Source: Pezicula radicicola (Eukaryota; Ascomycota; Leotiomycetes; Helotiales; Dermateaceae). From it: a DNA stretch of 32,038 bases. This document shows, one piece after another, positions 1-10,500 of the stretch. A program made the translations under genes and the position numbers. The notes beneath the pieces were generated by a model. It was given only the letters and a program-made list of their open reading frames with translations. It ran no database searches and was not told the origin of the DNA. The DNA is taken from contig PDUO01000014.1 of the NCBI GenBank assembly GCA_003008705.1, forward strand, positions 1,172,627-1,204,664, in the 5' to 3' direction. The stretch's first letter is position 1. Every line of letters begins with the position of its first letter.

Positions 1-480
1 TCCTTCGTATAGCGAGCCACTCCTGGAGGTGAGTGCCTTTGCTGTGAACGAAGTCTGTCCTTTCCTTCGTATAGCGAGCCACTCCTGGAGGTGAGCGGCT
101 TTGCCGTGAAACCCTGTCATTTCCTCTGTACAACGAGTCACTCCTGGAGGAAGGTGAGCGGCTTTGCCGTAAAACCTCATGTTGAAGTCACAAAGCCTTG
201 TCCTTTCCTTCGTATAGCGAGCCACTCCTGGAGGTGAGCGGCTTTGCCGTGAAACCTCATGTTGAAGTCACAAAGCCTTGTCCTTTCCTTCGTATAGCGA
301 GCCACTCCTGGAGGTTAGTGCCTTTGCTGTGAACGAAGTCTGTCCTTTCCTTCGTATAGCCAGCNACTCCNGGAGGAANGTNAGCGGCTTTGCCGTGAAC
401 GAAGTCTGTCCTTTCCTTCGTATAGCCAGCCACTCCTGGAGGAAGGTGAGCGGCTTTGCCGTGAAACCTTGTGTTGAAAT
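1..480. repeat. Minisatellite-like array of 59-84 bp units
   Basis: A core motif (TATAGCGAGCCACTCCTGGA and close variants) occurs seven times. The motif CACTCCTGG starts at about 18, 80, 139, 223, 303, 365 and 431, so spacings are 62, 59, 84, 80, 62 and 66 bp. Longer units carry an extra stretch (CATGTTGAAGTCACAAAGCC). Four ambiguous bases (N) fall within 365-382, as expected where an assembler could not resolve near-identical units. Most unit lengths are not multiples of three, so I do not read the open frames on either strand as a protein. The array probably continues left of the window. Confidence 0.85.
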
Positions 481-1079
481 CACAAAGTCTTGTACCTCGT
501 CCTCTTCATCCTCGATGACTCCGTCAGTACTTACACGAGCCTCTACCAGACTTAGATCTCGCTCAGTAGGTCCTTGCACTGTCTTCTTGTCTTGGTCTTC
601 TAAGTCGTCTACTTAAGGTATTAGTCCCGCTACTCGAAATAAGGTAGTCACCTAATTTATATACCTTTAATCATAGCTATATAATAATCTCCATCCTCTT
701 AAAGACCCAAAAATTCTCGCAAAGTATTATACTCATTACCTACAGAAGTCGTCGACAGGACTTGTAGGGGAGAGATATTTTTCGAAGTCTGGGGAATAAG
801 CGCAGCGGAAGGTTTGAAACGAGGGAGCACATGGTGGGCCGCGGGAAACGAACTTCTCGGTGATATGAAATCAACAGCATCGGTTGGTGGTTATAAAAGG
901 CCTGCCGGGCACTAGTGATGCTAGGAACTTGACATACCCGTCCGTGTCAATTGTATGGAATGAGCAGTATACGGCCACAGCGGAAGACTGATAAATGATG
1001 AACAAGAGGGAGCCCTGGCGCTGCCTGGACAGCTGTTAGTGTATAGGCTTAAGGATTACTTGGTTTGAGAGCGTTGCTA
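481..1079. other. Intergenic, no supported gene
   Basis: After the array, a minus-strand frame to about 579 reads an acidic stretch continuing into the repeat, but it has no recognisable domain. From 620 to 780 the sequence is AT-richer. A TATAAAAGG string at about 893 could be promoter-like but has no convincing gene behind it. I see no RNA gene here. Confidence 0.4.
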
Positions 1080-1160
1080 CCAAGTTGCTAGGCATTTCGA
1101 GAAGTCGATTGGAACAATGCCTTTGCTTCCAATCCTTGCATTCCAAGAGGCGTCTGAAGC

Positions 1161-1198
1161 CTGAAACGAGTGAAAGTCCATGTATTGTCTATGTCTAC
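1161..1198 (+). repeat. 38-bp direct repeat, copy 1
   Basis: The motif begins CCTGAAACGAGTGAAAGTCC and continues to ...TCTACGA. It matches 2080-2117 at all but four positions. Confidence 0.75.
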
Positions 1199-2079
1199 GA
1201 AACTAGGTTGGGTACTGATCTTCGTGACGAACTTGGAGATACTCGCGGAGAAGACAAGTGCACTCGAGAAGCAGCTGGAGAAATAGATGGTTTATCAGAA
1301 GAGCTGGTGCCAATGAAGTTGATGGATTTGCCACGTCGCGCTGCTGCTGATGACATTAATGCCTGTGCAAACTAAGAAGCAGAGGGAGGGAGCTCTTATG
1401 ATGTTCTGGACAGTCCGTGGAGATGGTGTATGACGGCGTTCAACTGAGAATCGTAAAACATCGCTTCGAAATAGCAGAGGAAGTCGTGTGAATAAAGCGG
1501 CAGCTACTGTTGTTGTACCTCGTACTCTGGGCTGAAAGGGTGAACGAGCAGGTGCTTTCCACAATTGCCAAGGCAGAGAGTGGTCTGTCTCAAACGGGAT
1601 GGAGTCTAGAGCAAAGTGTCCTGGGATTCTGGAGAGTCTGGCAGAGGGGGCAGATTCGATAGGGAAGAATTTGGACGAGCTGGGGTATTAGGATATTCTT
1701 AAGTATTCTCCTGGGTCTCTCCCTATGTCTCTTTCCGCTAGGCATTGTCCTATGTATCTTCCCGTTGGGCCTCCTCCTCGGTGTCTTCGTGCTAGGTTTC
1801 CTGGATCTTGATGATTTCTTGTTAATAAACGACTGTCGGGGCCTCGTAGTCTGGGTGGTTTCTTTTTGCGGTAGCCTCGAGTCATTAGGGGACAAGTCAT
1901 GTCGTTATGTCGAGTAAGGAAGTGCTGCTGGGAGAGTGCTGGTGATGGTTGGTTGGGTAGTGAAGAGTGTGCGGGGGTCGCGGTGGTATGAACAAGTCAG
2001 ATTTAGTTTGATGGTGGAGAAAAAAGATGTATTTCCAGCCGTTTCTCGATCACGAAGGTGGTGTTGCTACCATGACACC

Positions 2080-2117
2080 TAAAACGAGTGAAAATCCATG
2101 TATTGTTTATGTTTACG
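2080..2117 (+). repeat. 38-bp direct repeat, copy 2 (AT-shifted)
   Basis: Same motif as 1161-1198. At each of the four differing positions this copy has A or T where copy 1 has G or C, as C-to-T/G-to-A damage in a duplicated sequence would give. Confidence 0.75.
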
Positions 2118-2202
2118 ATTCTATCTGCGGAAATGCTCTATACTCCATTGGGCTGGGTCGTGCCTTCGCAGCAACAGCATCCACCTGTTGTCCCATCATC
2201 TC

Positions 2203-2434
2203 CGGAGCCCTGGTAGTACCATAAGCCCATAACCCAAAAATCGATAGATCAACTAACTATAATATACCTACCCTACTACTTATTTTATTATAATTAGTAT
2301 TAAAATAGTTAAATATAGTTTATTTAATACTAGATATTAATTCTTTAGTTTAAAATAAGAGTATAAAATTAAAAAAAAAAAATTAAAAAAAAATAAATTA
2401 TTAAGTTATAAGCTTAAGGTACTACTAGGGCTCT
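2203..2434. repeat. Left arm: probable 230-bp miniature inverted-repeat unit
   Basis: The outer end motif reappears in inverted orientation at about 2412-2434 (CTTAAGGTACTACTAGGGCT), so this arm on its own has terminal inverted repeats of about 30 bp. Its inverted relative occupies about 3690-3927, where the inner end is eroded (TTAGTACCTTAAGTCTATAA). Confidence 0.55.
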
Positions 2435-2446
2435 GGTAAATAAGTA

Positions 2447-3700
2447 CCTTACGAGTCTGCTAATATTAGTCTATGTCCTATAGGCTTCTTCCCCTACTAA
2501 AAATACTACTAAAATACTTATTACTCTACCCCTTAAAGATTATAAACTAGACTTTAAAATCCTTACTAAAGATAAAGAAACTATATACTAATTATATAAC
2601 TTTATAAAGATACTAATTCTAGAGTTAATAAGGTATTACTAGCTTAGATATATAATAATTAATTATATCCTTTATTATAATATACCTAAGTATATATATC
2701 TAAATTAAACTAGTTTAAAACTCCTCTTAAATAATATTAAAGTTATTTAAATTATTAAATATTATATAAGAAGTTAGAAGTATTAAATCCTTAATTATAT
2801 AGTACTTTATAATTAACTTAAACTTAAATATAATCTAAAAATACTTAAATATAAACTTAAATAATATAGTTATTTCTAATATATTATATACTAGAAACTT
2901 TATCTTATATAAACTTAAGTAATAAAATAATTACTCTAGAGACTTAAATATATATTCTAAAGGAGAGAGAAAGAGTAGAGAGTAATTCTCTAATTAGATA
3001 AAGTATTATTTTTAGTTAATAGTTATATAGTAAAGTAGAGGGTTATAAGGAATAAAATAGAGTAATTTTATAATAATTATATATAATATTAATTTTATTA
3101 AGGTTATATAATATCTATAAATACTTAGAGGGCTATTAGATATAACTATAAGAGTTTATTAATCTTTCTTAATAGATCTAATAAGAAGAGAGCTTTTATA
3201 TAAGTTAATTATAAATTATAAGTATTATTACTATATATAGTCTCTATTTTTAATAATTTTATAATATATATATATACCCTTTATATAGAGTCTTTATTTA
3301 TAAAGGATAGGAACTTTATATATAGTTATAAGTTAAAGAGTAATTATTATACCTTATTCTAAATAAAAAATAAGATTATATTATTATTTTATCCTTTTAT
3401 AAGTTTAAATATAAATCTTATTAAAAAATACTAGTAGTATATTAAATAGATACTTTATAGATAAAGAAAATAATTAATAACTAAAGAGAAAATAAGAGTT
3501 ACTATAATAAAAGAATAGAATTAAATTTTATAAGAATAGATAAATAAATTAATTAATAAATAAAAATATTAGATTTATATATTAATAGAGTATTCTAGTT
3601 AGTTTACTCTTAATTAAATTAAAGTAATTATATTATTATAGTATTTTTAGTGGGGGAAGAAGTCTGTAGGACATAGACTAATATTAGTAGACTCGTTAGT
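2447..3700. mobile_element. Central AT-rich unit with its own inverted repeats
   Basis: About 60 bp at 2447-2507 (including ATATTAGTCTATGTCCTATA) are inverted at about 3634-3700 (including TAGGACATAGACTAATATTA), mismatching mainly by transitions. The DNA between is AT-rich, has no open frames, and is saturated with TA. It may be the core of the larger element or an independent nested insertion. I cannot recognise any protein in it. Confidence 0.55.
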
Positions 3701-3935
3701 ACCTTAAGTCTATAACCTAATATTCTTTAATTTTTTAATTTTTTAATTTTTTTAATTTTTTAATTTCTTACTCTCTTTTTAAACTTAAAAATTAATATCT
3801 AGTATTAGATAAACTATAATTAATCATTCTATTACTAAATATAGTAAAATATATATATTAGAGTATTGTTATAAAGACTGATTTTTGGATTTTTGGGTTA
3901 TGGGCTTAAGGTACTACCAGGGCTCCGTATCATCT

Positions 3936-4229
3936 TCAAACATAACATTGCCGGCAGGCTGGTATCGTGACCGCTTAATACTGATGCGGCCCAGCCGTGA
4001 TCTTTTGCAACCGTAAGGACAGGGAAGCCGTAGAAGCCAATATTTCGAGTAGGGAGTTGTTCTGATCATTCGGATTTGGGTAAGCAACACGAAGGATAGG
4101 CGTATTGGTACAAGGAGCCTTTTTTTTACCATCAAGGGTCAATCAGGCTATGGATGACTCGGCCAAAAGCCTTGTTTATAGCCAGCCATATGCCGTCTGT
4201 TGGGGCGTTACCGTAAGCATACTGTCTAC
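3936..4229. other. Right flank of the composite element, no supported gene
   Basis: Normal base composition resumes abruptly. A minus-strand frame (to 4135) reads a basic, Trp- and Tyr-containing peptide but has no start context or domain I recognise. It may belong to the decayed gene to the right. Confidence 0.3.
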
Positions 4230-7200
4230 TGAGTACAAACAACATTGAAATGGTGGGAGACCTTTTTGCGGGGACAAGTTATATTTCTCTAAAGCTACGG
4301 TCGTGGGCGATGGTTCAGGAGTGGGACCCAATCTTGCCTCTATCATCATCTCCCAATTCTCCTTTGTATCAGAAAGAAATCGTGCACCTTCTTTGCAGAT
4401 CTCGGCCCATTCATCAGTTATTCCGTTTTTTAATCTCCACCCGTATTTCTTTGCTCATCTCTGACCTCTTCCACCAAAGTATAATCCTCGTATTTTCGTA
4501 TTCTCACTGCAGCAATCGGGTCTAAGCCTCTGACGGTTTCGATATCAAGAGGCGGCATCTCCGAACACTCTTTCCCCACTTCCTAGGAGGCTCAGGAGTA
4601 CATCGCGAGGGTGATTTCTGGTAGCCGTTCCCTAAGGTAATTCATGGCTTCCATCTCCATTACGATAAAACTGCGAATCTGTTCTCGAATCTGTACTTGT
4701 GCTGTCAGGGTTGATGATTGTTAGCTGGTTAGCTATAGTGTCAACGACGTATAAGGCGTCGCTATGCGCTGCAGCAAGAGAGGAGAAGTGTGAGATAAGC
4801 CAATCCCTTTGTCTGCTCAATTCCGTTGCTCGGCTTCGAACTTCATCGTTGTCCTGATGGATCCAGCCAATTGTCCCGTTTAGTCGTTCAATTTCTGTGA
4901 CCTTCTCTCCTCATAAATGATGTTGCAATTATCCATATTTATCTCCGCAATTTGCTGTATGTGCACTTGTCTGACGGCTTTCAGCTGTTCCCTGTATTCC
5001 CTGGCATCTCCCTCACCATTCAGTCTATCCAGTAGCTGCTGATTCTCCTATCTCAGCTGATAAATCACTGTCTCTGGAGCGACACAGGCATTCTTGGGTC
5101 GTATTAGTTGTCTCTGATTAAGCTCTTTGAATAATTTCTGTCGTTTGCTGACAGGTGCTGACATTCCATCGTTGCTATTGATGCCGCCTAACGAATTGCT
5201 AGCGGGCCCCCTCAATGCGACTTCCAGCTCTCTTAACTCCCTGGTTCCATAGCTCATCATTTGATTGTTCACTGTTGCCTGCTATAAGTCCCAGTTGTCT
5301 TTGATGTCCTTTTGACAGACGCGTCTCTGACACAGTGTGATGTGCTGAGGTTTCTTCTGCGTTATCGATGTCATCCTCCTCACTGTCGGATGGAATCACT
5401 ATTACTTCCGCCTGCCGTCTTGATTCGTCATGTACCTTTTCTCGGGGAAGACTTAGTGCATTTTTGTTATTGTCGTTAATCTCTGACTTGATCTTTATAG
5501 CTGCCTGTTGTTTATTGATTGGAGGTTTCCGATCGATAATTCTGTTTTGAAGAGCTTAGGTCTCTCGTGCTTCAACGGGGTTGGGCTTAGGAACATAGGG
5601 CCTGATCCCCTTGATGACCTCGTTCTCCTCAAACTTGTGCTTTGAACTATCTCCTCAAGTTGCTTGACCAATTCGTCAACTGATGCCTTGAGCGGGAGCT
5701 TTTGTGCTAGTCTATCCAACAATCTTTGCACTTCGCTGAGATCTAGGGGCCCTGTGTACCTCCATGGTGAGGAGTTCTGACCATTGTGCATCATGCCTCT
5801 CGCAGCCCCGGTGTTTGGTCGCTAGATTCCCTGATTCCGGGATTCTGCGCTCTTCCATAGAGAGCTCAGAGGGCCATCGATCAATGTCCTAGCGGGTAAC
5901 CTATATTTCGGAAATGAGATATCTAAGGCAGTCTTTCTAACGTCCCCTGACACGTCCAGCTTCTTTGATGATGTATCTGGTTCTGCCCCTAATTTTTGCT
6001 GGTTGCTGGCCGATGACTCAGGTACATCCGTGATTTTTCTCAGTAGTTGCTTCCCCCTAGTCACCTCAGTGGGTTGTCCGCCTGGCAGTATGATAATTAC
6101 TTCAGATGTCTTCGTTAATGTCCGCCCGACGTTCTCTGATGCTTCATGTAGATGTACTAACTGTGTAACTCCACTTCCATCATTGGTTGGGATCTCGACT
6201 GACTTGTTGACTTCTCCTACTACGGGTGCAACTTCTATTATAACAACCGTGGGTATCTCCGTAGATGTTCCTCTGATAATCCCTAATCCTCCCGTCGGGT
6301 TGTCTTGATTCCCAGATATTAGTTCACCTCCTGCCTCTGATAATGCTGAAGCTAGAGATTGTTCCTCTGCGCTAGTTTTCACCTCTGCCGGCGCGCTTAG
6401 TGCTTTGTCGGAGCTCGCTTTGTTGTTAGTGAAGGCCCGGCCGTTGCACTCGTGATCAGCTCGTTCCTATCGGTACCAAAAGTTGAAGCTCCTGTGACAA
6501 TAGCCGGTGAGGTGGTTCTGATGTCTCCTGATGTCGCCGAGGTAATCTTTTCGTCGGTTGATGTCTCTAAGACACCCCCCGATGTCATTGTATGGTTGGC
6601 TGGGTTGATAGTTTCGTCTATTATCTCTTCGTTCCCTGGAAGACTGTCATCAAGACTAGTCGCCGACACCTTATTTATCTTCTACACCCGTGCATCCTCC
6701 TCGAGATCATTGTCTCTGACATATTGCTCCAGCCCTGTGATGATCCCTCCTACGGTGTTCTCTTCTGGTTCTATATTGAACTCCGTCCTTAGGTCGAGCA
6801 GGGCGTCTAGATCCTTTAATCCCTAATACCTCCAGACAGGAAAAGTCGGAGCATTGGTGCTGGCTGCGAAGACATCATTCTCTGACAAAGCACTCTGCTT
6901 CCTGCCCTTCTTCTTTCTTCCTCTAGTTGTCACCGGCCTTGGCGCGGCCTCCCCTATCTTGACCAGGTGTGGCTGTACTGTGATATCTCTTGGCACTTTT
7001 GGGTTTTGCTCACCTTTTGGTAGTGCCAACCTTCCGCGAATGTATGCTTTAGCTTATTCCATCCCCGGTAGAAGGCCAGGGAGATTTCCTCGTAGTTTAT
7101 ATTCGGTTGATCCTGTTGCCCACACCATTACTTCGCCTATATCCGTCCGTCAGGGCTGGCCTCCCAACGTTGTGGCGTATGTCCTTTCCGACCAATAACT

Positions 7201-7750
7201 CTCCGCTGGTTGTGAACATTTCAGGATATTGACAATGTCGTTCTAGCACTGTCATGTCGTTTATGTTTTCACCAACAAACCCAATGATTCTGTCAGCCAG
7301 GTAAACTTGATCAGCCAACTCCTAGACTGACGACGGCAAATCATCTGGATCATATAGATACCCATCGTTCAAATAATTCTTGATGTTTGGCGGTTTACCC
7401 CTCTTGTTGAGCTTGTAGGGCTTCAGCTTTCCTTTCTGGGTATTTCGGATCTGAACGATCTGTTGGTCGGTGAAGGGTGACTCTTTGGTGTTATTCATTT
7501 TGAACGCGGATAATGATGACGGACTTGTCCTGATGTCCTCTGATGCTTTGTGCTGTGGTTGCCCTTGAGTTTCCTTTCGGTGATAATTATCATGGGAAAC
7601 AATGAAAGATGGACGTCGCAGTTGATGTGAGGGAGTTGGTGAGGTAATGTTGATAGGTGATGTCAAAGCAACTTTTGAGGTGCGCCGTCTCGCCGGCTTG
7701 CCGGCTTGCTGCGATTGGTGAAGGTGAGTTGTGATTTTTGCCCGCTTCAC
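4230..7750 (-). pseudogene. Remnant of a large low-complexity/coiled-coil protein gene
   Basis: Consecutive minus-strand frames read as protein-like pieces in a consistent order: a basic N-terminal part with a plausible start at 7750 (or 7500, MNNTKESPF); a globular-looking stretch at 7318-7097; a basic AT-hook-like RGRKKKGRK near 6910; a long Ser/Thr/Val-rich region at 6669-5822; an acidic segment (DSEEDD) near 5380; a charged coiled-coil-like part at 5272-4870; and a last readable piece near 4530-4330 (WRLKNGITDEWAEICKEGA). They are separated by stops and frame changes near 7322, 7085, 7010, 6825, 6397, 5822, 5495 and 5048. The stops at 7322 and 5048 are TAG in otherwise continuous frames, as expected from CAG mutating to TAG. 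I recognise no family. It could be the host gene of a repeat or a repeat-encoded protein. Reading it as one gene rather than two is inference. Confidence 0.45.
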
Positions 7751-7799
7751 GACCTAAGCGATCCACTCCCAAGATGATGAAAGAGCTCAAGATGATGAT

Positions 7800-9950
7800 A
7801 GTTGAATGATGGCTTATGGTACTGCAAGGTGAGACTGATCCTCCGATCTATGGTAGTGCGAGGCCAGCGTGAAAGTAATAATAATTTAGCGGCAAACAAA
7901 AGGGCGTGCGTGCCAATAACTTAACCTCTATCTCAGATCCTTTACTACCATTGCTCGTGCAAGAGGGCACCCATCGATATATGGCTCAATGTATAAACAT
8001 TTCAGGACCTCCTCCGTTTCATCAAACCTTCGTCAATGACTTTGGGTGGAGGACCATGAGCGAACGCTGTCATTGTCTGATATATGCAGCGCTTGACTTT
8101 TCGTCAGCCACCACTCTTTACTTGTAAGTATTTCGCCAGCTGGGCTTAGACTTGTGGAGATCGATCGAGAAGTTGTTCCACTTTTATAGTTAGGAGGGAC
8201 AAAGTAGACTTATGAGCCAGTATTCTTATCCTAAGTTTCTGATCAATAGCACCGTCTTTATTGCTACTACCATTCGACACCGAAGAATCTTTTATTTTCT
8301 ATCTGTGGTATCTGTATTCATAGAAATACCGTTCCCACCACCGCTAAGAGCGCCGCATCTGACCTTGCAGGTACACCTACATCGGCTGTGTCATTTTGAT
8401 ATGCGCGCCTCTTGTATCAGTACAATAGGGACCAACCATACTTGTGCCTGCTTACGAAGCAGATGTCCCTTAAACAGAAGCCACATCCGAGGAGGCAGAA
8501 GACAAAGAAGGATCTGGGAGAATAATATAATGCGACTCGTCGAGAAGATCCGGTGGCGGCGGAAGCGAAACATCACAGATCCCCAAGAAGACGACGCCGT
8601 TGTTTGTATTCTGTGATAGGTGATCGGTCTAGGGGAATGAGCATTGGGTGTGACTGCCTATGTACAATTGTATATTAGCTCGAAGGTGTCAGTTGATGAA
8701 TTTGACGGAATGCAAACTCACCGTCTAGCACTTGTCTGGTCCTATGCGTGCTACTCTGCCATGGGGTAAGGTGGATCGATTGGTTGTGCTCGTCGCTCAG
8801 ATGACTTATGCTCTTGACCCAGGACAAGAATGGGGAATTTAAGGCGGAGTGATGCAAGTGTAGAACGGAAGTGATGAATGCTCGATGTGGTGTATTCAGT
8901 CCTGCTCGCCGCCTCCTACTCAAGAAGCCAGTTTAATTTGACAATTTCTTGTAGATACCTAGTATAAAGTCGGAGTCTTGTATTGTTGTAGATATGGGCT
9001 CGAGCCACGAAGTCTGATGTTTAGCACCTTCAAAAGCCATGCTCTCTGCCCCGAATTCAGAATATCTTTTTTGAAATAGCTGGGCATCATGAAGGTGTAA
9101 ATGATGTACAGTACATGCCTAAGGAGATCTCAACCTTGTGCTGGCGATTGACTTGGAGCTGTGTGCGACGTCGACTACAAATGTACCTCGGTCCTGATTT
9201 TTTTTGACGGTGTAACAGTATCGAGTGCGTTTAATGGTATTGTCCTTAGAGTGTTCTTTCCGGGAGGCAGGCGCAATTGTTTAAGACGGTAGAGACACTG
9301 TCTCGCACCATTCGACACAGTTCCTCGGCATAATTCAGGAGCAGCCCAGAAAAGATTACAATACCCAAAGCAGAACACTGTACCGGAAGAGGAAAACAGT
9401 TGTTAAGAGGCCTTTCAACCACAGTATCCATGTTCGAGGAGGTTTGCTCAATGTTGGTCTAGACTTTTCAGACCATCTGCCAGAATACGGCGCAGAAGAA
9501 TGACCCGATCAAACAATGCGCTCATTCGTGCGACCGCAATTGTTGGATATGTACTGACGTTCATGTCGCAAGGCTCCGGTTCCAGATAGCAACTGATTGT
9601 AGGGACCTTGTTGCAGAGTACCACTCGGTGATCGCGTGGCCAACTTCGCTATAAGGGTGAAATCTTCTGAGCTTTACATGTATACTTCTAGTATTGCAAG
9701 GGCTCGTAGACATGCCAACTCTGGACAGCAATACCCTCGCGTCTGTGAAAGGGTGTCCCCAAAATTGCTGCTGTATATAGTGGACGCGATGAGTCGGTGA
9801 ATTGGCGTGGCCTTTGTTTTACTCTTCGTACAAGAACACCGCGGTCTGGTGGTGATCCTTTGGGCATTTTTGATATATTCCTTCGAGAAGACAGTCAAGG
9901 GTTAGAACATAATCCTCGTCTTTTTGAAGAGTGGGGCATGTCATACAGCA
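7800..9950. other. Long stretch without a supported gene
   Basis: Base composition is normal and not RIP-like. Open frames are short (longest about 134 codons, 8212-8616 plus) and overlap on both strands with no consistent protein character. A second plus frame over 8470-8600 reads an acidic Ser/Gly-rich peptide but is interrupted. Minus frames at 9500-9900 also look weakly coding, yet three frames are comparably open, which is not informative. I saw no tRNA, rRNA or inverted-repeat element. Confidence 0.4.
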
Positions 9951-9959
9951 GTGCTTACC

Positions 9960-10500
9960 ATTTATCAGCGTTGGTTGTGAATGTTGTGTGAAGCCCCATA
10001 CCACCATCAAATACCGACCCCTCAATCTTCATAACGTTGCAAGTGTGATCTCTCATCGCCTCTGTCGAAATTCCACAACTTTCAAACACCATTCCCAGGT
10101 CATGACCAATAATATTCCCGACATATTCGCACACGCACTGTATGTTGTCTGCCCTCCACAGTCCAACGGGAACCCCATTCGCCTCGATAAATCCAACCAC
10201 CCCTATTTCTCAGCCATTTCCAATCTTGACTACCAATATTCCCATCATCTGTTCACACAAGCGCTGTGTAGTGTCCTCTTACTACGACATAGCCCCCCTT
10301 CACCTTTATCGATATCCAACCACTACACAACCACTACACCATCCCAGGTTTCTTGCTTCAGCTAACTACTTCCCTCCTCTTCATTGGACTTCTCTGGGGA
10401 TGATTGTGGTGATGTATACGCCTGTGTGTTATCCCTCCATTCTGGCACGACACCCCTTTGCCTCTGTAAAATATGACAACCATACAAATGCCTTCTTCCA
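9960..10500 (-). repeat. Degenerate tandem array, about 123-bp period
   Basis: AATATTCCC recurs at 10112 and 10235, and ATCCAAC at about 10191 and 10314, both exactly 123 bp apart. Related segments can be aligned upstream (about 10040-10080) and downstream (about 10415-10480, with extra spacing). The period equals 41 codons. On the minus strand the unit at 10200-9955 is an open frame (VVGFIEANG... and CGISTEAM... half-repeats), while the neighbouring unit carries several stops. This is consistent with a decayed protein-repeat gene. I do not recognise the repeat family. Confidence 0.45.

Larger units (their letters stand above)
1080..2190 (+). other. Decayed, possibly once-coding sequence with a 38-bp duplicated motif
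   Basis: Short frames (1085-1375 and 2027-2224, plus) look partly protein-like, with charged, coiled-coil-like runs, but they switch frame and are stopped repeatedly. The peptide string TSE(S/N)PCIVYVY appears in both because the same 38-bp DNA motif occurs at about 1161-1198 and 2080-2117. The minus strand of 1590-1900 is rich in Arg/Lys/Pro but also unrecognised. I read this as old repeat-derived or pseudogene sequence and name no function. Confidence 0.35.
2203..3927. mobile_element. Composite AT-rich element with terminal inverted repeats and 8-bp target duplication
   Basis: The left end starts CGGAGCCCTGGTAGTACC and runs on to CATAACCCAAAAATC (to about 2242). The right end (about 3884-3927) is its inverse, ending GGTACTACCAGGGCTCCG. 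The flanks are CATCATCT (2194-2201) and TATCATCT (3928-3935): an 8-bp duplication with one transition, a length typical of hAT-like insertions. Similarity between the arms extends for roughly 300 bp (2203-2507 against 3634-3927). The interior is extremely AT-rich and has almost no CpA or TpG, so no transposase can be read. It is either one element with long inverted arms or two short elements flanking another; family assignment is inference. Confidence 0.75.

Noticed and set aside
278..616. Open frames on both strands across the left array
   Set aside because: Most unit spacings (62, 59, 80) break the frame between copies and both strands are open, so selection on a protein is unlikely.
8212..8616. 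134-codon plus-strand frame
   Set aside because: No recognisable domain, other frames are about as open, and Arg/His/Pro-rich content looks random.
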